A stretch of 64,000 bases of DNA from Kuafuiihalomonas sp039024635 (GTDB lineage: Bacteria > Myxococcota > Kuafuiibacteriia > Kuafuiibacteriales > Kuafuiibacteriaceae): assembly GCA_039024635.1 (NCBI GenBank), contig JBCCQA010000001.1:186001-250000 (forward strand), given 5' to 3'. Made by a program: the position numbers and the translations under genes. Below are positions 7,288 through 16,089 of the stretch, in pieces. The notes beneath the pieces are model-generated. The model saw nothing but the letters and a program-made list of their open reading frames with translations. It searched no databases and had not been told where the DNA came from. How positions within the stretch are numbered: the first letter of the stretch is position 1; each line of letters opens with the position of its first letter.

Positions 7288-7989
7288 ATGAGCCCGCCCG
7301 ATATCCTTGTTTATACCGCGCCCACCATGAACGGGTGGAAGCCGCTCATCTTCATGGAGGAAGCAGAGCTTCCCTATGAGCTCGAGCCTATCAACCTCTC
7401 CAAGGCCGAACAGAAGAGCGACGCCTACCTCCGTCTCAATCCAAACGGACGGATCCCCACCTTGGTCGACCGAGGTCGGGACGATTTCGTCGTCTTCGAG
7501 TCCGGCGCCATCCTTTGGTACCTCGCTCAGCGCTATGGCGTCTTCTTGGAAGCGGACATCCGGGTGCAGAGCGAGACCCTCCAGTGGCTGATGTTCCAGG
7601 TCGGGGGCGTGGGTCCGATGATGGGCCAGGCGATGTACTTCCAGCGAATTGCCGCCCCCAACGGCCACGAGCTTCCCTTCGCCATCGAGCGCTACGTGAA
7701 GGAGTCTCGGCGGCTGCTGGAGGTCTTGGACCGGCGCCTCCGAGATCGAGAGTGGTTGGCGGGCACATCTTTCTCGGTCGCCGACATCGCTACCTATCCC
7801 TGGGCGCGAACGTTCGCCTGGGCTCGGGTCGAGGTGGCGGGCCTGGAGGGACTTCAGGCCTGGCTCGATCGTATCGATGCTCGCCCCGGAGTCCAGCGTG
7901 CCCTGCGACTGCCGAAGCCGATGCCCGCCTTCTTCGGTGCGCGGGATCCCAGCTTCGAAGCCGAGAATGCGGCCCGCTTCCGACCTTAG
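7288..7989 (+). CDS. glutathione S-transferase, YfcG/nu-class-like
   Basis: The 233-residue protein has an N-terminal thioredoxin-fold domain (ILVYTAPTMNGWKPLIFMEEA), the cis-Pro and glutathione-binding segments NPNGRIPTLVD and FESGAILWYLA, and the all-helical C-terminal domain starting LQWLMFQVGGVGPMMGQ. The TAPTMNG and FQVGGVGPMMGQ features resemble E. coli YfcG and YghU, the nu-class enzymes with disulfide-bond oxidoreductase activity and no essential Cys/Ser/Tyr. The prediction is a cytosolic glutathione-dependent disulfide reductase. Length is close to the family norm. The gene stands alone apart from the small membrane protein ahead of it. Confidence 0.88.
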   Translation: MSPPDILVYTAPTMNGWKPLIFMEEAELPYELEPINLSKAEQKSDAYLRLNPNGRIPTLVDRGRDDFVVFESGAILWYLAQRYGVFLEADIRVQSETLQWLMFQVGGVGPMMGQAMYFQRIAAPNGHELPFAIERYVKESRRLLEVLDRRLRDREWLAGTSFSVADIATYPWARTFAWARVEVAGLEGLQAWLDRIDARPGVQRALRLPKPMPAFFGARDPSFEAENAARFRP

Positions 7990-8196
7990 ACTACGCCTGC
8001 CTTCGTTCTCACGCCGGCTGCCGACCCGAGTCTCGGTTGCGCTCGTTGCGCTCGTTGCAGCTCGTTGCACCGGGTGCTCACCGGCCAAGACGCCCCCGAC
8101 GGCCGTCAATGCGCCAAATCAGCCTTGGCACGACGGCTGCACTTCTCCGGACCAGAGCCCCACGGGGCCTTCAACCAAGAAACGGAGAAAAGAACC

Positions 8197-8862
8197 ATGT
8201 CCTACATCAGCACTCCCCTTTCCATTCTTCTCGTCGGCGGCCTCGTGGCCTGCGGCGGACCTGTCCCGGGCGAGGACTTCGGCCGCGACGAGGCTCGCGA
8301 CGAAATCGAGCAGCCCGACCTCGGCGCGCCCATCGACGAGGAGAATCCAGTCGTGGATCAGCCCGTCGACGAAGAGCCCCCGGTGGACGAGGAGCCGCCG
8401 GTCGACGAAGAGCCCCCAGTGGACGAGGAGCCGCCCTTCGATCCCAGCCCCTACATCGCCCCCTTCGACAACGACTCGCTGCAGAACCCCGCCGTCCGGG
8501 AGTTCATGTCGCCCACCGGCAACCGGGAGCTGGTCTACTTCGATCAGATTTCGGCCTTGGGCGGAGATGCAGACGATTGGGTCCAGTTCGAGCTGCCCAA
8601 CAACAGCAACTCGGCCCAGCGACTCCGTATGGAGCTCCGCTGCGAGTTCTCGGGCCAGCCCTCCGAGACGGCCCAAGTTCGAGTCACGCTGTGGGAGGAC
8701 GGCGAAGAGGAAGGCGGGCTCATGGCTCTGTGCAACGAAGGTCTGCAGAACCTGACCATCGACAACACCAAGGTCCAGAGCGCCCGAATCTACTTCTCGG
8801 TCCCGCCGGTCGACGCCCAAGTCCTGGTCGACTATGAGCTGCGAGTCCTCGGCTTCCGCTGA
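8197..8862 (+). CDS. lipoprotein with PPVDEE repeats
   Basis: The 221-residue protein starts with ILLVGGLVACGG, a clear lipobox giving a lipidated Cys near residue 19. An acidic linker follows in which PPVDEE or a close variant is repeated about four times (8371-8430), then a globular C-terminal domain of about 140 residues. The domain resembles a small beta-sandwich (GDADDWVQFELPNNSN), reminiscent of pre-peptidase C-terminal-like domains, but I cannot assign it firmly. The repeat probably acts as a flexible spacer carrying the domain away from the outer membrane. ATG 8197 is preceded by an AACGGAGAAA ribosome binding site and excludes the non-coding upstream extension. Confidence 0.8.
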   Translation: MSYISTPLSILLVGGLVACGGPVPGEDFGRDEARDEIEQPDLGAPIDEENPVVDQPVDEEPPVDEEPPVDEEPPVDEEPPFDPSPYIAPFDNDSLQNPAVREFMSPTGNRELVYFDQISALGGDADDWVQFELPNNSNSAQRLRMELRCEFSGQPSETAQVRVTLWEDGEEEGGLMALCNEGLQNLTIDNTKVQSARIYFSVPPVDAQVLVDYELRVLGFR

Positions 8863-8943
8863 GTCGACGAAGCCAGGGGGTGGGCGCAGCTTCGGCGACC
8901 ACCCCCTGGCAACATGGGCTTCAATCGTCATAGGTTGCTTCGA

Positions 8944-10296
8944 ATGGGTGTGGACGACAGCCAGACGACCCGCCGGCGCGTCATCTTCGAGCCGGTCAGT
9001 GAGTCCGAGCTCGTCCTTCGTCTGGTCTCCAGCCCCGACCAAGAGGCCATCGGCACTGCCCGTCCCATCGAAGACTCGCCCCTGGTCATCGGTCGAAGCT
9101 GCGACGAGGGTTGGAAGCTCGCCGATGCCACCCTCTCTCGCCGGCATTTCAGCGTTCAAACGGAACGCGACGCGCCCCAGCTCACCGACCTCGGGGCCAC
9201 CAATCCCACCCTCGTAGATTGCCAGCCCGTTCGCGCCCAGACGACCTTGGCGGCCGGAACCGTGGTCATGGCCGGCGAGAGCGTCTTTGTCGTCGAACAA
9301 CGGGGGAGCGACGACGGTCTGCTGGTCGCGCACGACGTGGACGGCCAAAGAGCGGCGGCCCTTCGGGGCATCTCTTGGGCGGCCGAGCGGCTGCGCCGGG
9401 CGCTCGAGACCGCCGCAACGTCAGAAGGTCCGGTCCTGCTCTTGGGGCCCACCGGCTCGGGAAAAGAGGTCTCGGCCCAGATCATTCACGAGCTCAGCGA
9501 ACGAGCGGGCGCCTTCGTCCCCATCAACTGCGCCGCCATTCCCGGAGAGCTCGCCGAGTCCTTGCTCTTTGGCCATGCCAAGGGCGCCTTCACGGGAGCC
9601 GACCGTGCTCGCAAAGGGGCCTTCGTCGAGGCCAACGGCGGGACCCTCTTTCTCGACGAGCTGGGAGAGCTTTCCCCGGCCGTGCAGTCCAAGTTGCTGC
9701 GGGTGGTGCAGGACGGCGTTGTCCACCCGGTCGGGGGCGAAGGACGTTCGGTGGACGTTCGTATCGTGGCCGCCACCCTTCGTTCGGTGGAGCAGGACGA
9801 CGGATTTCGAGAAGATCTCTACGCCCGTCTCGCCCACTGGGTCGTTCGCATCCCCCCTTTGTCAGAGCGACGCGCCGACGTCCTGCCCTTGTTCCGCCAC
9901 TTCGTCGGCGGGATGGAGACGACGGCGGACTTCGATGCAGGCCTGGTCTCCTGGGACTGGCCCGGCAACGTCCGTGAGCTGGAGAAGCTGGCTGCCCGTC
10001 TGCAGCGCCTCGCTCGTCCCGGCCAGCCCTTGGACAAGAGAGACCTGCCAACCGAGCTGCGATCCCGTTTCGCTTCTCCAAAGATCGAGAACGCTCCTAC
10101 TGCACCCAGGCCAAATCCAGCTAGCGAACGACTGCCGAGCCAAGGAGGTCCGCCCAGCCGCAGCGTCCTCGTCGCCACCCTCAAGGAGCACGCCGGCAAC
10201 ATCAACCGTGTCGCCCGCAGCAACGGCTGGCACCGAATGCAGGTGTATCGCTGGATGCAGTCCTACGGACTCGACCCGTCGGCATTCCGTGACTGA
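8944..10296 (+). CDS. FHA domain-containing sigma-54-dependent activator
   Basis: About 450 residues. An N-terminal FHA domain (LVIGRSCDEGWKLADATLSRRHF) precedes an AAA+ core with Walker A GPTGSGKE, the sigma-54 contact loop KGAFTGADRARKG and Walker B GGTLFLDELGEL. WDWPGNVRELEKL follows, then a C-terminal Fis-like helix-turn-helix (EHAGNINRVARSNGWHRMQVYRW). FHA-EBPs of this kind are abundant in myxobacteria and respond to Ser/Thr phosphorylation, so a kinase is the likely input; no partner is adjacent. The start is ambiguous between ATG 8914 and ATG 8944, neither with a strong ribosome binding site. I prefer 8944 because the extra ten residues look non-coding. The 3' end overlaps the convergent MFS gene by 34 bp. 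Confidence 0.9.
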   Translation: MGVDDSQTTRRRVIFEPVSESELVLRLVSSPDQEAIGTARPIEDSPLVIGRSCDEGWKLADATLSRRHFSVQTERDAPQLTDLGATNPTLVDCQPVRAQTTLAAGTVVMAGESVFVVEQRGSDDGLLVAHDVDGQRAAALRGISWAAERLRRALETAATSEGPVLLLGPTGSGKEVSAQIIHELSERAGAFVPINCAAIPGELAESLLFGHAKGAFTGADRARKGAFVEANGGTLFLDELGELSPAVQSKLLRVVQDGVVHPVGGEGRSVDVRIVAATLRSVEQDDGFREDLYARLAHWVVRIPPLSERRADVLPLFRHFVGGMETTADFDAGLVSWDWPGNVRELEKLAARLQRLARPGQPLDKRDLPTELRSRFASPKIENAPTAPRPNPASERLPSQGGPPSRSVLVATLKEHAGNINRVARSNGWHRMQVYRWMQSYGLDPSAFRD

Positions 10297-11426
10297 GGCC
10301 CATTGGGCCGGAGTCCGAGCCCCACAAGTGCACAGGGCTGGAGTCCGATCACCACCAGGGCCCAGGCAGGTGAACGGAGGTCCGCCAGCAGACCCAGGAG
10401 CAAGGGAGCCGTAATGGTGATGGGCGTGAAGACGTGCAGAGCGGCATTGACGGTGCCCGAGCGCCCGGGGTGGGCCCCGTAGGCTTCGGCCATCGCGATC
10501 GGATAGTGGGGGCTCACTGCGGCCCCCAACCCGAAGAACAGGAGGATGGAAAGCAGCCCCGGTTCGGCCCCCACCCAGGCCCCCAAGAGCCCGATGGCGG
10601 CCGCGGCCGAAGCCACGAGGATGGTCCGGGCCGAAAGGAAACCAAGAGCCCGTTCGGTCAGGGCTGCGCCGACCAGGCTTCCGACCACGCCGGCTCCGAG
10701 AACCCCGGCCACCAGACTTGGCGGTGCGCCCTGGGCCGCAAGGTGAAGGGCGGCCAAAAGGGCCAAGAGCTCGTCGGTCAGATCGCAGGAAGCGGCGACG
10801 GCTAGCCAGCCCATCAAGCCTCGACGAGCCAAGGCCTCCCGCAGCGCGGCCATGGGCGGGGGCGAGGGTGCGTCCGTCCCCCCCGCTTGGATTGGCAGTG
10901 ACGGACCTCGGAAGGTCGAAAGCACGGCCAGTCCCAAGAAGGCGGCCGCCGAGCCTGCCAAGGCCCAGCGCCAGTTGCCGCCCAGGAAGCCGAGAGCGAA
11001 GAGCAGCGCCGGCGCCGCCAAGTCGCCGAGCTCGCTGGCCAAAGACCATCGCGCGAGGGCCCGGGCCCGATCCGCTTCGGGCGTCGAATCGACGAGGCTA
11101 GCCTGGCTCAGGGCCACGCCGGGTCCGCTAGCCAGGAAGGCGAGGGCGATGGCGGTGGCGGAGACCCAAGGAACTGCTGCCCAGGCCGCTACCAGCCCGG
11201 AAGCGCCCAGAACGGCGAGCCCGGCCGCCTGAACCCAGCGCCGACGGGGCCCCTCCGCCCACACGAAAAGGAAGGGCTCGATGACAAAGGCCAACAGGCC
11301 CGGGACGAAGAAGAGTGCGCCCGTCAGCCAGGCGTGGCTGACTCCGAGGCTCCGTTCTAGCTCGGGCGAGGCCACCGAAGGCACGCCCGAAAACAGCTCG
11401 TCCAAGAAGGCCGCCGCGAGCCACAA
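10263..11426 (-). CDS. major facilitator superfamily transporter
   Basis: A 387-residue, very hydrophobic protein with about 11-12 predicted membrane helices, including LVAAWAAVPWVSATAIALAF, WALAGSAAAFLGLAVLSTF and TILVASAAAAIGLLGAW. Short basic loops and a central cytoplasmic linker (GGTDAPSPPPMAALREALARR) match an MFS permease in the inner membrane. Substrate unknown. The only start before an in-frame stop 24 bp upstream is the TTG at 11426. Coding through the first helix supports it, so this is a probable TTG-initiated gene. Its end overlaps the FHA-activator gene, convergent, by 34 bp. Confidence 0.8.
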   Translation of the reverse strand: MWLAAAFLDELFSGVPSVASPELERSLGVSHAWLTGALFFVPGLLAFVIEPFLFVWAEGPRRRWVQAAGLAVLGASGLVAAWAAVPWVSATAIALAFLASGPGVALSQASLVDSTPEADRARALARWSLASELGDLAAPALLFALGFLGGNWRWALAGSAAAFLGLAVLSTFRGPSLPIQAGGTDAPSPPPMAALREALARRGLMGWLAVAASCDLTDELLALLAALHLAAQGAPPSLVAGVLGAGVVGSLVGAALTERALGFLSARTILVASAAAAIGLLGAWVGAEPGLLSILLFFGLGAAVSPHYPIAMAEAYGAHPGRSGTVNAALHVFTPITITAPLLLGLLADLRSPAWALVVIGLQPCALVGLGLRPNGPQSRNADGSSP

Positions 11427-11579
11427 GGGTGCGCGGCCGAGTCGGAGTCAGATGCGTTCCGTGAAGTTCACGAGCCGAACTCTCGCGAAGCGGGCCGAAA
11501 TTGGCAAAGACGGGGAAGCCAGAAGGGGACCGAAACTCCAGCCTTGGGGCCTACGATTGGCCGAACTAGGCCAGGGACC

Positions 11580-11876
11580 GTGAAGCGCAGCTTTTACGGC
11601 GCCCTTGGCCTGATGCTCGCCGTCTGCGGAATGGATGGGTGCCTTTCCTTGGTGGGCGGGACCTGCGCTCGGCCGCAAGGGCTGCTCTTCGATGCAGCGG
11701 GGACGGCCTCCATCGTCGGTTGACTGCCCGACGTGCAAGGGCAGTCGAGTGGCGGACGAGGCTACGGCGCGGGGTGACCGTCTTCTTTGCCGTCCGGGTT
11801 GCACGCTTTCGACATGGGTGAAGCGGGCGACATCGAGGTTCACATCGTCAGCGGTTGTGAGGGGCGGATAGGTTAG
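11580..11876 (+). pseudogene. possible decayed small secreted protein or lipoprotein
   Basis: A GTG at 11580, two bases after AGGGA, opens a plausible signal sequence: KRSFYGALGLMLAVCGMDGC. The frame meets TGA stops at 11721 and 11775, then resumes sensible protein (DMGEAGDIEVHIVSGCEG) to a TAG at 11874, all in the same frame. This could be a secreted-protein gene broken by nonsense changes, or only the first 47 codons may be real. Apart from this, the interval 11427-11942 shows no convincing gene; the long reverse-strand frame there has non-coding composition. Confidence 0.3.
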
Positions 11877-11942
11877 CCTGATTCCAGCCTTTTCGTGGCT
11901 GGACGACCTCGAACTTAGGCCCGGCACGTTCTTCGCGTCGAG

Positions 11943-13193
11943 CTAGACGATGACGTCTTTCGACCTCGTGCAGTCGCTCTCCGCCTTCCTCTTGGAGCTC
12001 CAGCCCCGTTGAAGGAGTGCCCCAGCCGCCAGCAGGAGGGAGGCCCGGGCGGGCAGGGTGTAGCGGGCCTCGGCGTGGAGCGGGGCGTGGAGCAAGGTCA
12101 GATAGAGGGCCGGCATCAAGACCAGGGCCCAGTCCCGGGACCAGGGCCACAGGCTGACCGCACCGGCGACGCCCAGCCCCAAGAAGACGATACAGAACAG
12201 CGCGCTGAGCCGGCCGGCCCAGGCTGGGAGACCGGGCGCAGACTGGCTGACCCAGAGCTTCACGATGCGAAGAACGGTGCTTCGGACATAGAGGCCCGGA
12301 TGCTCGGCGATCTCGTCCAGGGCCCGAGTCAATCGCGCCTGATCCAGGGCCCGCTGAAAGCGGGCGCTGTCCGAGGGAAGCTGGACCTCGGCTCGAGCGC
12401 GGGCGTCGCTCTCTTCGAAGGCCGGACCTTGGTAGTCGGTCGTGGCGGGGATGCCTCGGGAGAGGTCCCGATACTCGAAGCTCGCGATGTGGAGGTTGTG
12501 GCCGACACCGCCCGCCGTGAGTCCGGCCGGCGCGCCGACCGCGAGGGTCGTCCGAAGGCTCCAGGGGAGCATCAGCAGCAAGGCGCCGCTTAGGAACAGA
12601 GTGGTCCTTCGTCGCTCAGCTCGCCAGAGAAGGACGGCCGCCCAAGCGAAGGGGAGGAGGCTGAAGCTTGGGCGAACCAAAGCGCAAAGCCCGACCAGGG
12701 CGCCGGCGCCTAGGGCACGCTCGCTGCTCTTGGACAGCAAGAGCGAGCTCGCACCCAGAAGCAAGAAGGACGTCAGCGGCTCGGTCAAGAGTCGGGCTCC
12801 TCCGTGGAGTGCGTAGGGGTAGAAGGCGAAGCTGAAGCCGAGGCCGAGGGCCCAGCCTTCGGGCATGCGAAGCTGCCGGGCCAGGTGAAGGACGAGCAGG
12901 GCCGACCCAGCGTGAAGGAGCCCGTGGCTCACCCACACCGGACCCAGCCGTGGACCGAAGACCCCGAAGTGAAGCCCGAGGAAGACCGGGTAACCGGGGG
13001 TCCGAATCACCTCCGGGACGCCGTCGGCGTTCAGGAGGCGGCCTGTCTCGAGCAGGGAGAAGGCGAGGCGCGCGTACTCGGCAGGATCGTGGCGCAGTCC
13101 GGCCACGGCGTCGGCCCCCAGGGCCATCGACGTCAGCCACGACGCGAGGAGGCCAGCGCCTCCAACGGCCCAAGAGATCGAGGGGCGGCTCAC
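11943..13193 (-). CDS. GT39/ArnT-like membrane glycosyltransferase family protein
   Basis: The 416-residue protein has multiple membrane helices and a large N-terminal periplasmic loop bearing DPAEYARLAFSLLETGRL and VIRTPGYPVFLGLHF. This layout (acidic residue in the first loop, then RTPGYP) is typical of GT-C dolichyl/undecaprenyl-phosphate sugar transferases of the GT39/PMT_2 type. About ten helices follow, then a soluble basic tail. It probably moves a sugar from a polyprenyl-phosphate donor to a protein, lipid or glycan on the periplasmic side. No other glycosylation gene is adjacent. It lies 31 bp downstream of a lipoprotein gene on the same strand. Confidence 0.75.
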   Translation of the reverse strand: MSRPSISWAVGGAGLLASWLTSMALGADAVAGLRHDPAEYARLAFSLLETGRLLNADGVPEVIRTPGYPVFLGLHFGVFGPRLGPVWVSHGLLHAGSALLVLHLARQLRMPEGWALGLGFSFAFYPYALHGGARLLTEPLTSFLLLGASSLLLSKSSERALGAGALVGLCALVRPSFSLLPFAWAAVLLWRAERRRTTLFLSGALLLMLPWSLRTTLAVGAPAGLTAGGVGHNLHIASFEYRDLSRGIPATTDYQGPAFEESDARARAEVQLPSDSARFQRALDQARLTRALDEIAEHPGLYVRSTVLRIVKLWVSQSAPGLPAWAGRLSALFCIVFLGLGVAGAVSLWPWSRDWALVLMPALYLTLLHAPLHAEARYTLPARASLLLAAGALLQRGWSSKRKAESDCTRSKDVIV

Positions 13194-13224
13194 CGCCGTC
13201 CCCTCGGGTCTCGGGCCGGGCGAG

Positions 13225-13989
13225 TCAATTCGCTTCCGGGGGCATGGGCACCGGGCGCTGATCGACGATTTCGTAGCGTCGCTCGCCGTCCAGGGTCAGC
13301 AGAGGCAGAGCGTCGGCCGAGAACTCGATGGTGGCCTCGACGTCAAAGCTTGCCTCGACCTCGACGAAGGCCGAGCTTCGCATCCGCTGGGCCGATAGGG
13401 TGAGGACGATCCGGCCCCCGACGATCTCCTGGCTCGTCCGGTCGAAAACGATGCTCTGGTAGATGCCTCGAACCCTAATGTTCAAGCTCCGCTCCTCGTC
13501 TCGCCGCAGCGCCTCGAAGCTGCTCGCCACGTCGGAGGAGACCTCGCCGTCGAGGGTCACGGAGCCGAGGTCCGGGGCCACACTGAGGGTCCACCGTCCG
13601 TCGCGGTCGAGGGTCCCTCGCCGGCGCTGCGTCGACAGAACGCCGTCGATGGCGACGTCGATCTCGGCCCGACGGGTTCTGGAATCACAGGTGTCGAGGG
13701 GGACGTCTCGTGCGTTGAAGCAGTCGACTGCATAGGCGTAAGCGATCCCGCCGCGGACGCCATCGAAGCGGCCTTCGCCCTCGGACGAGAGATCGGCTTC
13801 CCCAAGGGCTATCTCGGCCGCGTCGATCACGGACTCGGCGTCGCCGCCTTCATCGACGCTCAGCGCCGAAAGAGCGACCGCGATGTCGTCGTAGTCCTCG
13901 GGCGAAGCTCGCTCGTCGCCGCAAGCGGCGAGAGCGAGGGGCAGAACGAGGAAGACATGTGGGCTCAAGGCCCATCGGATGTGCTTCAT
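13225..13989 (-). CDS. lipoprotein of unknown function
   Basis: This 254-residue protein begins KHIRWALSPHVFLVLPLALAACGD, a type II signal peptide with lipobox ALAAC and lipid-attachment Cys22. Asp at +3 (GD) may influence sorting. The mature part is acidic and rich in predicted beta strands (RRAEIDVAIDGVLSTQRRRG, SSAFVEVEASFDVEATIEF), suggesting a beta-sandwich or barrel-like domain. A Cys pair occurs at VDCFNARDVPLDTC. No family was recognised. It lies upstream of the GT39-like gene with a 31-bp gap and is possibly co-transcribed. Confidence 0.75.
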   Translation of the reverse strand: MKHIRWALSPHVFLVLPLALAACGDERASPEDYDDIAVALSALSVDEGGDAESVIDAAEIALGEADLSSEGEGRFDGVRGGIAYAYAVDCFNARDVPLDTCDSRTRRAEIDVAIDGVLSTQRRRGTLDRDGRWTLSVAPDLGSVTLDGEVSSDVASSFEALRRDEERSLNIRVRGIYQSIVFDRTSQEIVGGRIVLTLSAQRMRSSAFVEVEASFDVEATIEFSADALPLLTLDGERRYEIVDQRPVPMPPEAN

Positions 13990-14062
13990 GATCTTTCGAA
14001 GACCTGGGCACTTCGAAAGTTGCGGATGTTCTTCGTCACGCAGTGAGGAAGGATCTTCGCGC

Positions 14063-14090
14063 GAGTGTGCCTGTCATGAAGTTCAATCAG
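14063..14090 (+). repeat. solo relic of the inverted-repeat element terminus
   Basis: The sequence gagTGTGCCtGTCATGAAgTTCaAtcAG matches the terminal repeat of the elements at 223-383 and 55251-55439 at most positions (consensus TGTGCCGGTCATGAA.TTC). The CTAG end is not preserved and no partner terminus is found nearby. It therefore looks like a leftover end or a recruited fragment. It overlaps the stop codon (14087-14089) of the neighbouring reverse-strand gene. Confidence 0.5.
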
Positions 14091-14434
14091 TCCTCCACGC
14101 CGTGGGTCCAGTCGTAGAGGGCGGCGCCGAAGTGCCGGCCCGAGAGGGCGGTGTAGGCCTCGTCGAGGGCCAAACCGGTCAGGATGCCGCCGACGGCGGC
14201 CGTCGTCGCGCCGAAGGCCACCGAGCCTGCAGTCCCGAAGGCGGTGGCTCCAGCGCCTATGGACGCGGCAGGTCCCAAACCCGTACTGACGAGGCCCAAA
14301 CCCGTCCCGAACCGGAGGAGGCTATCGTTCACGCTCCGGGTGGCTTGGTCTTGAGTCGTCGGCCGTGGCGCAAGCGGCTGGGATGGTCCGGGCTGGGCGT
14401 TGATGGGGAGGCTGTCGTTCACGGGCTGTGTCAT
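14087..14434 (-). CDS. small Gly/Ala-rich protein of unknown function
   Basis: This 115-residue frame has a polar, Pro/Gln-rich N-terminus and then a long Gly/Ala/Thr-rich hydrophobic region (FGTGLGLVSTGLGPAASIGA, SVAFGATTAAVGGILTGLAL) ending YDWTHGVED. The hydrophobic part could form one or two Gly-zipper membrane helices. VNDSL occurs twice, at the start and about 25 residues later. ATG 14434 follows GGGACC; longer starts at 14587 or 14659 add an Arg-rich segment of doubtful coding value. The stop codon lies in the relic element terminus. The upstream stretch 14435-14811 holds no gene I can support. Confidence 0.5.
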   Translation of the reverse strand: MTQPVNDSLPINAQPGPSQPLAPRPTTQDQATRSVNDSLLRFGTGLGLVSTGLGPAASIGAGATAFGTAGSVAFGATTAAVGGILTGLALDEAYTALSGRHFGAALYDWTHGVED

Positions 14435-14811
14435 CGGCAGGTCCCGTTTCAAGCGGCGGGCCAAGCTTTGTGGTCGTCGAATCCAAAGGTGCCACCGCAG
14501 GCCCCGTCCGAGCTGGACGGGCTCGTTCGAATTTCGTCCGAATGGCTTGATCCTGGGGCGCGAATGCATATCCTCCAGGTCACTCATCGAGACCGGCTGA
14601 GGGACAGGCCCGACGACGCCGGGGCAACCACCGAGACTCACCCTCTCGGCCGGTGCCAACTCCTTCGCCCGCGTGGAGCGGGCGGCAGATGAGCGCGGAG
14701 GGAAGTGCCTCGGTCGTCGAGGCGTAAGGACCTCCGCCCCCGGCCATTGGCCGGCTCTGTTCAGGGGAGACTCGTCGAGTGTCGCGCAAGCGGCCGGGCC
14801 TCGACGAAGCC

Positions 14812-15987
14812 ATGATTACGAACAGACCCTCCGACTCTCAGCATCGACTCAGCACCGTGGCCGCGCGTGCGGCCGTAGCCGAAGAAGCGGCCCACGGGGC
14901 CGTCATGCCGCCGCTCCATCTCTCCAGCAACTTCCGTTTCAAGTCCTTCGGCGTGCCCGATCGCTACGACTACACCCGAAGCGGCAACCCGACCCGCACG
15001 GAGCTGGAGCAGGCACTGGCCAGACTGGAAGGTGGCACCCGGGCAGTGGCGACGCCCTCCGGGATGGCCGCCGTGACCCTTCTATTGAGCCGCCTTCGGC
15101 CAGGCGCTCGGCTAGTTGCGCCCTTCGATGGCTACGGCGGCACCCATCGCCTGATGAGCACCTTGGCCGAGCGGGCGCAGATCGAGCTCCTCTTCCTGGA
15201 CTATGGCGCCCAAGAAGCCGAGGCCCGGCTTCGAGCTTTTCGGCCCGACCTGGTGTGGCTGGAGACGCCGAGTAACCCGCTGCTCAGGATAACCGACCTC
15301 CGACGCTGTATTTCCTGGGCCCGGGCGGTGGGGGCCGAAGTCGCGGTCGACAACACCTTCCTCACCCCTTTCGGACAGCAGCCCTTTCGTTTCGGTGCAG
15401 ACTTCGTGGTGCACTCCACGACCAAGGCCATAAATGGACACAGCGACGTGGTCGCGGGTGCCGTGGTGGCCCGTACCGAGGCTCAGGGCGAAGACATCGC
15501 GTGGTGGGCCAACTGTCTCGGACTATGTCAGGCGCCCTTCGATGCCTACATGACCCTTCGCGGCCTGCGCACCCTCCCCATGCGTCTTCGTCAGATGGAG
15601 GCTTCGGCGCTTCATCTGGCCGCTCGACTGCGAGCGGCCCAAGGAGTGGCGGCCGTCCATTTTCCTGGCCTCCGAGACCACCCCGGGCACGCGATCGCCC
15701 TAGAACAGCAGAGCTCCTTCGGCTTCATGCTCGCTTTCGAGCTGTCGGAAGGCCGAGCAGCGGCCCAAGCCTTCGTCGAGTCGCTTTGCCTTTTCACCCT
15801 GGCCGAGAGTTTGGGCGGGGTGGAGAGCCTGGTTTGTCATCCTCGCACCATGACCCATGCGGCCATGGACGAAGCGGCCCGGCTGAAGGCCGGCATCGGG
15901 GAGGGACTCCTGCGTCTGGCCGTGGGCTGCGAGGGCCTGGAGGATCTGGTCGAAGACCTGAACCGAGGTTTGGCCGCCGTTCGTTAA
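14812..15987 (+). CDS. metB: Cys/Met-metabolism PLP enzyme, cystathionine gamma-synthase-like
   Basis: The 391-residue protein is a fold-type I PLP enzyme of the Cys/Met metabolism family. It shows DYTRSGNPTRTELEQALA near the N-terminus, SGMAAVTLLLSRL, WLETPSNPLLRI, VDNTFLTPFGQQP, and the PLP-lysine motif HSTTKAINGHSDVVAG. The SGNPTR and NGHSDVV pattern fits cystathionine gamma-synthase (transsulfuration of O-acyl-homoserine with cysteine). Cystathionine gamma-lyase or O-acetylhomoserine sulfhydrylase cannot be excluded without an alignment. Length matches the family. It stands alone; ATG 14812 is used, with a GTG at 14779 possible upstream. Confidence 0.85.
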   Translation: MITNRPSDSQHRLSTVAARAAVAEEAAHGAVMPPLHLSSNFRFKSFGVPDRYDYTRSGNPTRTELEQALARLEGGTRAVATPSGMAAVTLLLSRLRPGARLVAPFDGYGGTHRLMSTLAERAQIELLFLDYGAQEAEARLRAFRPDLVWLETPSNPLLRITDLRRCISWARAVGAEVAVDNTFLTPFGQQPFRFGADFVVHSTTKAINGHSDVVAGAVVARTEAQGEDIAWWANCLGLCQAPFDAYMTLRGLRTLPMRLRQMEASALHLAARLRAAQGVAAVHFPGLRDHPGHAIALEQQSSFGFMLAFELSEGRAAAQAFVESLCLFTLAESLGGVESLVCHPRTMTHAAMDEAARLKAGIGEGLLRLAVGCEGLEDLVEDLNRGLAAVR

Positions 15988-16089
15988 CGGGTCGACCGAG
16001 TCGCCCGGAGCCTCGACCCAAGGGCCTCGATGTGGCTGGGATCGAGCAGGCGCTCTTGGCGCCGAGCCCCGCATGGGCTTGGTTCGAGC

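Noticed and set aside
8030..8075. gctcgttgc repeated about three times
   Set aside because: Very short, imperfect, non-coding and without further copies; likely simple slippage.
11448..11927. Long reverse-strand frame in the gap before the GT39-like gene
   Set aside because: Arg/Ser/Pro-rich composition without domain-like structure or start signal; probably a shadow.
14435..14811. Reverse-strand frame extending the small Gly/Ala-rich gene
   Set aside because: The extension is Arg-rich with weak ribosome binding sites and shows no conserved-looking segment; the ATG at 14434 is more plausible.
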